64,000 bases of DNA, taken from positions 620,001-684,000 of the forward strand of contig CAWDAD010000003.1 of the NCBI GenBank assembly GCA_963800235.1, read 5' to 3'. This document shows, piece by piece, positions 45,505 through 53,538 of the stretch. The notes beneath the pieces are model-generated. The model was not told the DNA's origin. It did no database searches and saw only the letters and a program-made list of their open reading frames with translations. How positions within the stretch are numbered: the stretch's first letter is position 1; every line of letters starts with the position of its first letter. The stretch comes from CAVVNP01 sp963800235. GTDB lineage: Bacteria > Actinomycetota > Acidimicrobiia > Acidimicrobiales > Iamiaceae. A program made the translations under genes and the position numbers.

Positions 45505-46489
45505 GTGGCCACGCACCCCCTTCTGCGAGCTCCCCGACTTCGCCGCCGACCTCGACCGGGTCGAGCGGGAGCTGCGGGCGGCGGTCGCGCACCGACGAGC
45601 CGTCCCTCACCGAGATGGCCACGCCACCTGATCGTGGCCGGCGGCAAGCGGGTCCGGCCCGCTGTTCGCCCTGGCGGCGGCCGCCACCGCCCCCGGCGCC
45701 GACGGCCCCGCCCCCCGCGAGGCGGTGCTCGGCGGGGTGGCCGTCGAGCTGGTCCACCTCGGGTCGCTCTACCACGACGACGTCATGGACGAGGCCAGAC
45801 CCGGCGCACGGTCGACGAGCGTCAACGCCCGCTGGGGCAACCTGCAGGGCCATCCTCGCCGGCGACTTCCTGCTGGCCAAGGCGTCGGAGATCGCCGCGT
45901 CGCTGGGCACCGAGGTCGCCGGGCTGCTGGCCGCCACCATCGGCCGGCTGTGCGAGGGCCAGGTGCTCGAGCTGCAGCACGCCTTCGACGTCGACCGCGA
46001 CCGAGGACGCCTACCTGGCCAGCATCGACGGCAAGACGGCCTCGCTGTTCGCCACCGCGTGCCGCATCGGCGGGCTCGTGGTCGACCTGCCGGCCGATGA
46101 CGTCGACCGCCTCACCGCGCTTCGGCCACCGCTACGGCATGGCCTTCCAGATCGTCGACGACGTGCTCGACGTGGTCGCCACCGACGAGGAGCTCGGCAA
46201 GCCCGCCGGCCACGACCTCGTCGAGGGCGTCTACACCCTGCCGGTGCTGCGGGCGCTCGAGGCGGACCCGGGCGGCGAGCTGCGGTCCCTGCTCGGCGGG
46301 CCGGTCCGCGATGGGGCCTGGGAGCGGGCCCGCGCCCTCACCCGCGAGCGCGGGGTGGCCTCGGCCGCGGGCACCGCCCGCCGCTTCGTCGAGGAGGCCG
46401 CCGCCCTGGCCGGCGGCGTCGACGACGGGCCGGTCGGGCGGGCGCTGGCCGACGCGGTCGAGGCCCTGGTGGCGCCGCTGCCCCGCTGA
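45505..46489 (+). pseudogene. Polyprenyl diphosphate synthase, with about nine indels
   Basis: A trans-isoprenyl diphosphate synthase of about 325 residues. First Asp-rich motif 'LYHDDVMDEA' and second 'IVDDVLDVVATDEELGKPAG' are both intact DDxxD. Joining the frames gives 'LPDFAADLDRVERELRAAVA', 'THLIVAGGKRVRPLFALAA', 'SVNARWGNLQAILAGDFLLAKASEIA' (in parts). Breaks lie near 45524, 45588, 45624, 45659, 45793, 45816, 45849, 46000 and 46119. It should make the side chain of menaquinone or a similar polyprenyl carrier. The GTG at 45505 is the likely start; it is divergent from clpC. Confidence 0.88.
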
Positions 46490-46541
46490 GCGGGCCCCGA
46501 CATGACGATCCGATGACGAACGCCGGATCCGCCCGGGAGCG

Positions 46542-46570
46542 TTGGAAAGGTCCGGGCCCCTCCGTATGGT
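46542..46570 (+). promoter_or_regulatory. Promoter of the cupredoxin gene, probably leaderless
   Basis: TTGGAA (46542-46547) and TATGGT (46565-46570) are separated by exactly 17 bp. The GTG at 46578 begins eight bases after the -10, where transcription would start, so the mRNA probably has no leader. Confidence 0.6.
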
Positions 46571-46577
46571 CGGCCCG

Positions 46578-46976
46578 GTGCAGCGACGTACTAGTCCGTT
46601 CAGGTTGGTCCTTTTGGCCGCCATCGCCGTGCTGGGCCTCCTGATCGCCGGGTGCAGCAGCTCCGGCGGATCGGCCGCCGGCAGCTCGTCCTCCGCCGAC
46701 AGCGGCGGCGGCAGCAGCTCGACCAACGCCGTCGCCATCAAGAACTTCCAGTTCACGCCCAAGAAGATCGAGGTCAAGGCGGGCACCAAGGTCACCTGGA
46801 CCAACCAGGACTCGGCCGTGCACACCGTGACCTCCGACGAGGGCGCCCCGACCACCTTCGACTCGGGGAACCTGGCCCAGGGCAAGACCTACTCGTTCAC
46901 CTTCGACAAGCCCGGCACCTACCAGTACCACTGCGAGATCCACGTCTCGATGAAGGGCACCGTCGTCGTCTCCTGA
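46578..46976 (+). CDS. Cupredoxin (plastocyanin/azurin-like) lipoprotein
   Basis: A 132-residue blue-copper-type lipoprotein. Signal peptide and lipobox 'LLIAGC' (Cys26), Ser/Gly linker to about 50, then a cupredoxin domain: 'AVAIKNFQFTPKKIEVKAGTKVTW'-type start, His82 in 'SAVHTVTS' and the C-terminal loop 'YQYHCEIHVSM' giving Cys119, His122 and Met125 as the other type-1 copper ligands. Likely an outer-face electron carrier. The GTG at 46578 gives a compact signal peptide; an ATG at 46566 is an alternative. Two ferritin-like genes follow. Confidence 0.88.
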   Translation: MQRRTSPFRLVLLAAIAVLGLLIAGCSSSGGSAAGSSSSADSGGGSSSTNAVAIKNFQFTPKKIEVKAGTKVTWTNQDSAVHTVTSDEGAPTTFDSGNLAQGKTYSFTFDKPGTYQYHCEIHVSMKGTVVVS

Positions 46977-47046
46977 CCGCCACGGTCACCGAGCCGCCCC
47001 GTCCCCCACCCCCAGCCCCCACCGATCCCCACCCCTTGGAGGAAGC

Positions 47047-47772
47047 GTGCAGTACGACGAGCAGACGTTCTTGGCCATGGCCGAGGAGGTCGACCAGGAG
47101 CACCGTGAGGGCATGCGCACCATGTCCGACGATCTCCACCAGATCCACTTCGAGGGTGAGGTGGCCGACGAGCTGCGCGAGAGCCGTCGGAACCTCTTCA
47201 AGAAGGCGGCGGTCGGCGGCGGCGTGCTGACCGCGGCGGCAGCCTTCTCCCCGATCTCGGGGTTCCTCCCGTCCGCCTGGGCCCAGGCCGCACCGAGCGA
47301 CGCCGACCTGGCCAAGTTCGCCCAGAGCGTCGAGCTGGCCGCCGTGGCCGCCTACAAGGCCGCCGCCGGCACCGGCAAGCTCGACGCCACCGCCACCGCG
47401 GTGGGGACGCTCTTCGCCAGCCACCACCAGGACCACGCCGACTCGTTCAACCCGATCCTCGGCGACCAGAAGGTGACCCAGCCCAACCAGAAGGTCGTGT
47501 CCACCTTCGGTCCTCAGATCCAGGGGGCGGCCGACCAGGCCGCGATCCTGCAGATCGCCTACAAGATCGAGGAGGCGGCGGCCTCGACGTACCTGTTCGG
47601 CCTCGGCGCCATCGGCATCGAGGGCGCCGCCCTGCTGGCCACGATCCTGCCGGTCGAGTCCCAGCACGCCACCGTGCTCGGCACCGTGCTGAAGCTGGAC
47701 ATCAAGAGCTACATCCCCGCCTTCGTCTCGACCGACAACGCCCTGAGCCCCAAGGACTACCCGGTCAGCTGA
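47047..47772 (+). CDS. Tat-exported ferritin-like domain protein
   Basis: A 241-residue protein. A Tat motif 'SRRNLFKKA' (Arg47-Arg48) is followed by a hydrophobic region and 'AWAQA' cleavage site at about 80; some 46 acidic, helical residues precede the twin arginine. The exported domain is a four-helix ferritin-like bundle ('LAKFAQSVELAAVAAYKAAA', 'ASHHQDHADSFNPIL', 'KIEEAAASTYLFGLG', 'ESQHATVL') with Glu/His ligands suited to a di-iron site. The GTG at 47047 has GGAGGAA upstream. It lies 70 bp after the cupredoxin gene and 28 bp before its paralogue. Confidence 0.82.
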   Translation: MQYDEQTFLAMAEEVDQEHREGMRTMSDDLHQIHFEGEVADELRESRRNLFKKAAVGGGVLTAAAAFSPISGFLPSAWAQAAPSDADLAKFAQSVELAAVAAYKAAAGTGKLDATATAVGTLFASHHQDHADSFNPILGDQKVTQPNQKVVSTFGPQIQGAADQAAILQIAYKIEEAAASTYLFGLGAIGIEGAALLATILPVESQHATVLGTVLKLDIKSYIPAFVSTDNALSPKDYPVS

Positions 47773-47800
47773 CCCGCCGGACCCCACAAGGAGATTGCAC

Positions 47801-48643
47801 ATGAACAACGATGAGATCCGGCGCCAGCTCCGCGAGGCCGAGGCCGAGCAGCGCGAGGCCCTTCCCCGCTGGCGGACCGCCCTGCACCGCATCTTCGAGG
47901 ACAAGAACCTCACCACGCGGGACAAGGCCGACCTGCTGGGCGTCCCCGCCCGCCGCCAGTTCCTGAAGATCGGCGGCGCCACCGTCGCCGGTGCTGCGGT
48001 GCTGGCCGCCTGTAGCAGCGACAACAAGAGCTCGACCGGCAGCGGCTCGTCGAGCAGCGCCAACGGCACCAACCCGTCGACCGACACCGGCTCCTCGAGC
48101 TCGTCCTCGGGCGGCGGCTCCCAGATGGACCTGGTGCTGGCCAAGACCGCGGTGTCGCTCGAGAACCTCGCCGTGGCCGTCTACGACAAGGCGCTCGGAC
48201 TGCAGATCCAGTACGACGCCGCCGTCGCCGACGCCGCCAAGCTGTTCCGCGACCAGCACCAGCAGCACGCCGACCAGCTCAACTCGGTGCTCACCAACGC
48301 CGGTCAGCCCAAGTACACCGACCCCAACACGTACATCCTCGACAACGTCGTCACCCCGGCGCTGCCGACGCTGACCGACCAGACCGCGGTGGTGAAGTTC
48401 GCCATGCACCTCGAGGCCAACGCCGCCAGCACCTACGCCTACGCCGCCGGCAAGCTCTCCACCACCGAGCTGCGCCAGGCGATCATGGCCATCGGCGGCG
48501 TCGAGTCCCGGCACTTCAGCGCCCTGTCGCTGGTGCTGGCCCCGACCGACGCCAAGTCGGCGGTGCCCCTCGCCTTCACCAACACCGAGGTGGACACCGA
48601 GCAGAAGCCCGGCCGGGTCCCGGACGCCGCCATCCTGAGCTGA
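47801..48643 (+). CDS. Tat-exported ferritin-like lipoprotein
   Basis: A 280-residue paralogue of the preceding gene. Tat motif 'ARRQFLKIGGA' (Arg51-Arg52) and lipobox 'VLAAC' (Cys71) point to a Tat-exported lipoprotein; about 50 charged residues come before the twin arginine. After a Ser/Gly linker the ferritin-like bundle has 'KTAVSLENLAVAVYDKAL', 'FRDQHQQHADQLNSVL', 'HLEANAASTYAYAAG' and 'IGGVESRHFSAL' with Glu and His metal ligands. AAGGAGAT precedes the ATG at 47801. Probably co-transcribed with the upstream ferritin-like gene; a strong hairpin follows. Confidence 0.84.
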   Translation: MNNDEIRRQLREAEAEQREALPRWRTALHRIFEDKNLTTRDKADLLGVPARRQFLKIGGATVAGAAVLAACSSDNKSSTGSGSSSSANGTNPSTDTGSSSSSSGGGSQMDLVLAKTAVSLENLAVAVYDKALGLQIQYDAAVADAAKLFRDQHQQHADQLNSVLTNAGQPKYTDPNTYILDNVVTPALPTLTDQTAVVKFAMHLEANAASTYAYAAGKLSTTELRQAIMAIGGVESRHFSALSLVLAPTDAKSAVPLAFTNTEVDTEQKPGRVPDAAILS

Positions 48644-48679
48644 CGTCCCGGCGGGACCCCCGCCGCACCGAACGCCGTC

Positions 48680-48705
48680 GAGAGCCGCCCTCCGGGGCGG
48701 CTCTC
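48680..48705. terminator. 11-bp hairpin between convergent genes
   Basis: Arms 48680-48690 and 48695-48705 (GAGAGCCGCCC/GGGCGGCTCTC) pair perfectly around a TCCG tetraloop, 37 bp after the ferritin-like stop and 34 bp before the end of the convergent hydrolase gene. It can serve both strands. There is no T-run. Confidence 0.65.
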
Positions 48706-48738
48706 ACGCGTCGGGTCGGCCAGCGCGCCGCCAGCTGC

Positions 48739-49581
48739 TCAGACGGCGTGGAGGTGTCGGTCGGTCGACGTCGGCGCCGAGGCCGGTCCGGCGAGGAAGG
48801 CCCCGGCGGTGCGGTTGAAGGTGCGGAACTGCTCCACCATGAAGGAGTGGGCGCCGCCGCGGATGACGGCCAGCTCGCTGCGGGGCAGCAGCGAGACCAG
48901 CTCCTCGGAGTCCCCCCGGGGCGTCAGGGTGTCCTGGCTGCCGACCATGACCAGGGCGGGGACCTCGACCTCGACCAGCCGGTCGCGGAGCCCGTCGTCC
49001 ATGGCCAGGATGGCCCGCACCTGGGCCACGAAGGCCGCCGGGTCGACGTTGAAGGCCAGCGGGCCGAGCAGGGTCAGCGCCGGCCAGATCCGGCGCAGCG
49101 AGCGGGGACCGACCAGCCAGCGCAGGTTCTTGTTCACGAACCCCCGCATGCCGAGGGTCTCGACGTCGACGATCCACTGGTCGAGCAGCTCCCGTCGCCA
49201 GCGCAGGTGCCGGCACGCGGTGCAGGCCAGCACCAGGGACCGCACCCGTCCCGGGTGCTCGACGGCGAGGATCTGGGCGATGATGCCGCCCATCGAGGCG
49301 CCCATCACGTGGGCCGACTCGAACCCGGCGGCGTCGAGGGCGGCGGCGGCGTCGATCGCCATGGTCTCGAGGTCGTAGGGTCCCGGCGGCTTGTCGGAGC
49401 GCCCGACCCCCCGGTTGTCGACGGTGATCAGCCGGAAGTCGGCACCCAGCGCCTGGCGCTGCATGATCCACCCCCGCGAGTCGGCGCCGAGGCCCTGGAT
49501 CAGCAGCAGCGGCTCGCCGTCGCGGCGACCGGACAGGTCGTAGTGGATGCGGGTGCCGTCGAGGCTGCGGATGAAGGCCAT
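48739..49581 (-). CDS. Alpha/beta hydrolase
   Basis: A 280-residue hydrolase: oxyanion region 'LLLIQGLGADSRGW', 'RLITVDNRGVGRSDKP', nucleophile elbow 'HVMGASMGGIIAQIL' (Ser about 116), acid in 'VMVGSQDTLTP' and His in 'IRGGAHSFMVEQ'. The catalytic triad is complete. Members of this group include esterases, lactonases and haloperoxidase-like enzymes; no substrate can be named. Its ATG shares one base with the upstream acyltransferase-like stop (TGATG), so it is the last gene of a three-gene minus-strand set. Confidence 0.86.
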   Translation of the reverse strand: MAFIRSLDGTRIHYDLSGRRDGEPLLLIQGLGADSRGWIMQRQALGADFRLITVDNRGVGRSDKPPGPYDLETMAIDAAAALDAAGFESAHVMGASMGGIIAQILAVEHPGRVRSLVLACTACRHLRWRRELLDQWIVDVETLGMRGFVNKNLRWLVGPRSLRRIWPALTLLGPLAFNVDPAAFVAQVRAILAMDDGLRDRLVEVEVPALVMVGSQDTLTPRGDSEELVSLLPRSELAVIRGGAHSFMVEQFRTFNRTAGAFLAGPASAPTSTDRHLHAV

Positions 49582-50249
49582 CAGCGCACCAGCTCGACCA
49601 CGGGCGACCCGGGCACCCGGGCCACCTCGACCGGCGGCCGTCCGCCGCCCACGGCGGCGATCTCGCTGCGCACCAGGTCGGCCAGGTCGGCCGGCGTGAC
49701 CTCGCGGTCACCGGCGAGGACCGGCGGCCCGACCGCCACCCGCCAGCGGCGTCCCAGCTCGCGACCCCGGATGCTCATGGGCAGGACGGGCACGCCGGCT
49801 TCGAGGGCAGGCGCCAGCAGCTCGGCGTCGAGCCGCCCCGGCCGGCGCGACAGCGGTTCGAGCCCGAGGCCGAGGCCGACCAGCTCACCGACGCGCAGCA
49901 GGCCGTGGACCTCGTCGGGGTCGGACAGCACCCCGCCGAGGCGACGCTGCAAGGTGCCGAGGGGGCCGACGTCGACCACGCCGGCGACGCGGAGCGGTCG
50001 ACCGGTGGTCAGGTGCACGGCCCGCACGGCCACGCCCGGCTCGGAGACCCCGAGGCGCTGGCCGAACACCACCACCGCCGGTCCGGCCGTCGGCAGGTGG
50101 TCGGCGCCGGACACCACCACGTCCCAGCGGAACCGGGCGTAGGTCGCGGCCAGGGCGAGCAGATCGGCGTCGAGGCCCCAGCCGTCGACGGTGAAGGTGC
50201 CCTGCCAGCGGCGCCGCACCAGCTCCCGGACCTCCGTGGGAGCGGTCAT
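49581..50249 (-). CDS. PlsC-like acyltransferase with degenerate active site
   Basis: A 222-residue protein related to 1-acylglycerol-3-phosphate acyltransferases: 'YARFRWDVVVSGADHLPTAGPAVVVFGQRLG' (in parts), 'DVGPLGTLQRRLGGVLSD' and 'ALEAGVPVLPMSIRGRELGRRWRVAVGPPV'. The catalytic NHxxxxD box is replaced by 'FGQRLGVSEP', so it lacks the His. It may bind lipid without catalysing acyl transfer. The ATG overlaps the upstream epimerase-like stop (ATGA); such epimerase/PlsC pairs are common in actinobacteria. Confidence 0.68.
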   Translation of the reverse strand: MTAPTEVRELVRRRWQGTFTVDGWGLDADLLALAATYARFRWDVVVSGADHLPTAGPAVVVFGQRLGVSEPGVAVRAVHLTTGRPLRVAGVVDVGPLGTLQRRLGGVLSDPDEVHGLLRVGELVGLGLGLEPLSRRPGRLDAELLAPALEAGVPVLPMSIRGRELGRRWRVAVGPPVLAGDREVTPADLADLVRSEIAAVGGGRPPVEVARVPGSPVVELVR

Positions 50250-51220
50250 GCCGCCGAACGGCCGGTCGCGTCGAGGTAGGTGACCGGCGCCCACTCGTAG
50301 AGCTCCTTGAGCACGTCCGGGGTCGTCCGGTCCGGAGCCACGCCCAGCACCTCGTGGATCGCCGACCCGTCGGCGCCCCGACCCCGGACCAGGAGCTCGC
50401 GCACGTGGTCGGGAACCGGCGCCCCGGCCAGCTCGGCCACCAGCCGGGCGGGCATCCAGCCCGGGCCGACCACCGGCAGCGGCACCCGGCCGCCCAGGCG
50501 GACCGCCTGCACGGGGGTGACCGCGCCGCCGCCGACCACGTTGACCGGCCCGTCGAAGCCGGCTCCGGTGGCGGCGGCGATGGCCACCGCGGCGTCCTCC
50601 TGGTGGATCAGGGAGAAGGGGAGGTCGGCGAGGGCGCTCACCGGGACGAGCGGCAGGCGGAGGAGGCGACCGAGCGGGCTCGGGAAGTGGGGCCCGACGA
50701 TGGAGGCGAAGCGCAGGGCGGTGACCGGGACCTCGGCGCGGCGGCCGGCGTCGCCGGCCAGCTCCTCGACCTTGGCGAGGGTGCGACCGAAGGTGGAGGT
50801 CGGCCAGCAGGGCACCGCCTCGTCGGGTCGGATCACCGCGCCGCGCCTGCGCCCGTAGACCTCGATGCCGGAGCGGACCACGATCCGCTCGAGGGACCGG
50901 CAGCGGGCGGCGGCCTGCAGCACCGCGGCGGTGCCGGCCACGGTGGCGATCCGGGCGTCGTCGGGGTAGGCCCGGGCGTTCGGCTCGTAGATGCCGAGGT
51001 GCACGACGGCGGTGGGATCGAGGTCCCTGACGATGGAGGCGACCCGGCCCCGGTCGCGGGGGTCGACGCGGTGGAACTCCGAGTGCGGCACCCGCCGACG
51101 GGGCGGGTCCTGATCGAGGCCGACGATGGCCTCGACGCCGGGCAGGGCCTCGAGCAGGTTGGTCACGCGGGTGCCGAGCTCGCCACCCATCCCGGTGACC
51201 AGCAGCCGCTGGCGTGCCAT
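50246..51220 (-). CDS. NAD-dependent epimerase/dehydratase family protein
   Basis: A 324-residue extended SDR. The dinucleotide motif is 'LVTGMGGELGTRV'; 'VVHLGIYEPNA', 'RSGIEVYGRRRGAVIRPDEA' and 'LRFASIVGPHFPSPLGRLLRLPLVP' (in parts) follow. The YxxxK catalytic pair is not canonical: the expected segment reads 'STFGRTLAKVEEL'. It may therefore act as a binding or regulatory protein. The ATG at 51220 lies four bases after the lysS stop; upstream in-frame starts would overlap lysS. Confidence 0.8.
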   Translation of the reverse strand: MARQRLLVTGMGGELGTRVTNLLEALPGVEAIVGLDQDPPRRRVPHSEFHRVDPRDRGRVASIVRDLDPTAVVHLGIYEPNARAYPDDARIATVAGTAAVLQAAARCRSLERIVVRSGIEVYGRRRGAVIRPDEAVPCWPTSTFGRTLAKVEELAGDAGRRAEVPVTALRFASIVGPHFPSPLGRLLRLPLVPVSALADLPFSLIHQEDAAVAIAAATGAGFDGPVNVVGGGAVTPVQAVRLGGRVPLPVVGPGWMPARLVAELAGAPVPDHVRELLVRGRGADGSAIHEVLGVAPDRTTPDVLKELYEWAPVTYLDATGRSAA

Positions 51221-51224
51221 CGGT

Positions 51225-52664
51225 TCAACTCCCTCCCGCCCCGGTTCCCTGTTCGGGCCGGAGCGTTGGAAAGAGTAGGACATCTCGGATGGTGGGCACC
51301 CCGGCGAGGAGCATCACGAGCCGGTCGATGCCGATCCCGAGGCCCGCCGTCGGGGGCAGCCCGTACTCGAGCGCCCGGAGGTAGTCCTCGTCGACGGCCA
51401 TGGCCTCGTCGTCGCCCGCGGCGCGCTGGCGGGCCTGCTCGGTGAACCGTGCCCGCTGGTCGTCGGGGTCGGTGAGCTCGCTGAACGCGTTGCACAGCTC
51501 GCGGCCGGCGACGATCGCCTCGAACCGCTCGGTCATGCCTGCCAGCTCCCGGTGGGGCCGGGCGAGGGGGGAGACCTCCTGGGGGTAGTCGGTGACGAAC
51601 ACCGGCTGCCACTGCTGGCCCTCGGTGGTCTTCTCGTACAGCTCGAGCAGCAGCTTCCCGGGACCGAACCCGTCCTCCCAGGGCACCTCGTACTCGTCGC
51701 AGAGCGCCCGCAGGCGGGCGACCGGGGCGGCCAGGTCGACCCGCTCGCCGATCTGCTCCTCGACCAGGTCGGTCATGGACGCCCGCCGCCACGGGGCGCC
51801 CAGGTCGAGCTCCCGGTCGCCGTAGGTGATGGTCGTCGAGCCGACCAGCTCGGTGGCCAGGTGGTCGACCAGCTCCTCGGTGATGGCCATGGCGTCGTGG
51901 TAGTCGCCGTAGGCCTGGTACAGCTCGAGCATCGTGAACTCGGGGTTGTGGGTGGCGTCGATGCCCTCGTTGCGGAAGTTCCGGTTGATCTCGTAGACCC
52001 GCTCGAACCCGCCCACCACCAGCCGCTTCAGGTACAGCTCGGGGGCGATGCGCAGGTAGAGGTCCATGTCGAGCGCGTTGTGGTGGGTGACGAAGGGCTT
52101 CGCCGTCGCCCCGCCCGGGATCGGGTGCAGGATCGGCGTCTCGACCTCGACGAACCCGCGGTCCTCGAGCCACCGGCGGGTCAGGCTGATCAGACGGGAG
52201 CGCAGCACGAAGGTGCGCCGCGACTCGGGCGTCACCCAGAGGTCGACGTAGCGCTGCCGGTACCGGGTGTCGGGGTCGGACAGGCCGTGCCACTTGTCGG
52301 GGAACGAGCGACGGGCGTCGGCCAGCAGGCACCACTCGTCGACCTCGACCGAGACCTCTCCCCGCTTGGTCTTCATGGCCCGGCCCCGGACCCCGACCCA
52401 GTCGCCCACGGTCAGGGCCTTGAAGGCGTCGAAGCGGGGCGTGACGTCGGCGGGGGCGAAGAGCTGGACCCGGCCCGAGCTGTCCTGGAGCTGGGCGAAG
52501 GCGAGCTTGCCCTGGCCCCGGCGGAGCATCAACCGACCGGCGACCGACACGACGTCGGCCTCGGCCTCGGTGACCGCACCGTCCTCGAGGTGCCGGTAGC
52601 GCTCGACCACGTCGGCGGCGGCGTCGGTCCGCTCGAAGCGGTAGGGGATGGTCTCGTCGGTCAC
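51225..52664 (-). CDS. lysS: Lysyl-tRNA synthetase, class II
   Basis: A 479-residue class II LysRS. The N-terminal OB-fold anticodon domain ('VSVAGRLMLRRGQGKLAFAQLQDSSGRVQLF', in parts) is followed by the catalytic core: motif 1 'FVEVETPILHPIPGGATAKPF', motif 2 'YEINRNFRNEGIDATHNPEFTMLE' and motif 3 'GLGIGIDRLVMLLAG' (each longer than shown in the family). It charges tRNA-Lys in the cytosol. The GTG at 52664 is the start. coaX ends 12 bp upstream, so both are on one transcript. Confidence 0.95.
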   Translation of the reverse strand: MTDETIPYRFERTDAAADVVERYRHLEDGAVTEAEADVVSVAGRLMLRRGQGKLAFAQLQDSSGRVQLFAPADVTPRFDAFKALTVGDWVGVRGRAMKTKRGEVSVEVDEWCLLADARRSFPDKWHGLSDPDTRYRQRYVDLWVTPESRRTFVLRSRLISLTRRWLEDRGFVEVETPILHPIPGGATAKPFVTHHNALDMDLYLRIAPELYLKRLVVGGFERVYEINRNFRNEGIDATHNPEFTMLELYQAYGDYHDAMAITEELVDHLATELVGSTTITYGDRELDLGAPWRRASMTDLVEEQIGERVDLAAPVARLRALCDEYEVPWEDGFGPGKLLLELYEKTTEGQQWQPVFVTDYPQEVSPLARPHRELAGMTERFEAIVAGRELCNAFSELTDPDDQRARFTEQARQRAAGDDEAMAVDEDYLRALEYGLPPTAGLGIGIDRLVMLLAGVPTIRDVLLFPTLRPEQGTGAGGS

Positions 52665-52676
52665 GGCGCCTTCCGG

Positions 52677-53483
52677 TCAGCGGTTCTTGGCGAAGATCAG
52701 GCGCAGGCCGTGCAGGGTGAGCCACGGCTCGAGGTGGTCGATGCAGGTCGTGTACGGCGCGATGAGGGCGGCCAGCCCGCCGGTGGCGACCACCTGGGGG
52801 TCGCCGAGCTCGTCGGCCATCCGGGCGCAGACCCCGTCGATCTGGCCGGCGAAGCCGAAGATGGCGCCGGACTGGATCGATTCGACGGTGTTGCGGCCGA
52901 TCACGTTCCGCGGCTCGATCAGCTCGACCCGCCGCAGGGCGTCGGCGCGGGCGTAGAGCGCGTCGAGGCTGATGTCGATGCCGGGGGCGATGGCGCAGCC
53001 GAGCAGCTCGCCCTTCGCCGACACCGCGTCGTAGGTCGTGGCGGTGCCGAAGTCGATCACGATGAGCGGGCCGCCGAAGAGGTCGTGGGCCGCCACCGCG
53101 TTGACGATGCGGTCGGCACCGACCTCCCGGGGGTTGTCGGTCAGGATCGGGATGCCGGTGCGGACGCCGGGCTCGACGATGACCGGGACGAAGCCGAAGT
53201 ACTTCTCGGTCATGTCCCGGAAGGCCATGGTCAGGCGGGGGACGACCGAGGAGATGGCGATGCCGTGGATCTGCTCGTCGAAGGAGAACCCGTGGAAGCC
53301 GAGGAACTCCTGCACCAGCAGGGCGTGCTCGTCGGCGGTGCGCTCGGCGTTGGTGGCGATGCGCCAGTGGTCGAGCAGACCCTCCTCCGACACCCGGCGC
53401 GACACCTCGTCGGGCTCACCGTCGTCGTCGTCGAACAGCCCGATCACGGTCTGCGTGTTGCCGATGTCGATGGCGAGCAGCAC
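52677..53483 (-). CDS. coaX: Type III pantothenate kinase
   Basis: A 268-residue CoaX of the ASKHA fold that phosphorylates pantothenate, the first step of CoA synthesis. N-terminal phosphate loop 'LLAIDIGNTQTVIGLFD' (Asp near residue 5), 'PREVGADRIVNAVAAHDLFGG', 'IVIDFGTATTYDAV' and 'SGAIFGFAGQIDGV' are diagnostic. The start is the GTG at 53483 because the phosphate loop must be N-terminal. It is followed by lysS; the genes for NAD and pantothenate synthesis lie upstream beyond an inserted plus-strand aminotransferase. Confidence 0.93.
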   Translation of the reverse strand: MLLAIDIGNTQTVIGLFDDDDGEPDEVSRRVSEEGLLDHWRIATNAERTADEHALLVQEFLGFHGFSFDEQIHGIAISSVVPRLTMAFRDMTEKYFGFVPVIVEPGVRTGIPILTDNPREVGADRIVNAVAAHDLFGGPLIVIDFGTATTYDAVSAKGELLGCAIAPGIDISLDALYARADALRRVELIEPRNVIGRNTVESIQSGAIFGFAGQIDGVCARMADELGDPQVVATGGLAALIAPYTTCIDHLEPWLTLHGLRLIFAKNR

Positions 53484-53538
53484 GGCCCCAGCCTGCCCGA
53501 AACCGCTTCCGAGGCTCGACACCGGCCAAGCTGGGACG

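Noticed and set aside
51250..51275. GGAGCGTTGGAAAG, identical to part of the cupredoxin promoter
   Set aside because: It lies inside the lysS coding sequence (the conserved FPTLRPE end) and has no -10 at the right distance; coincidence.
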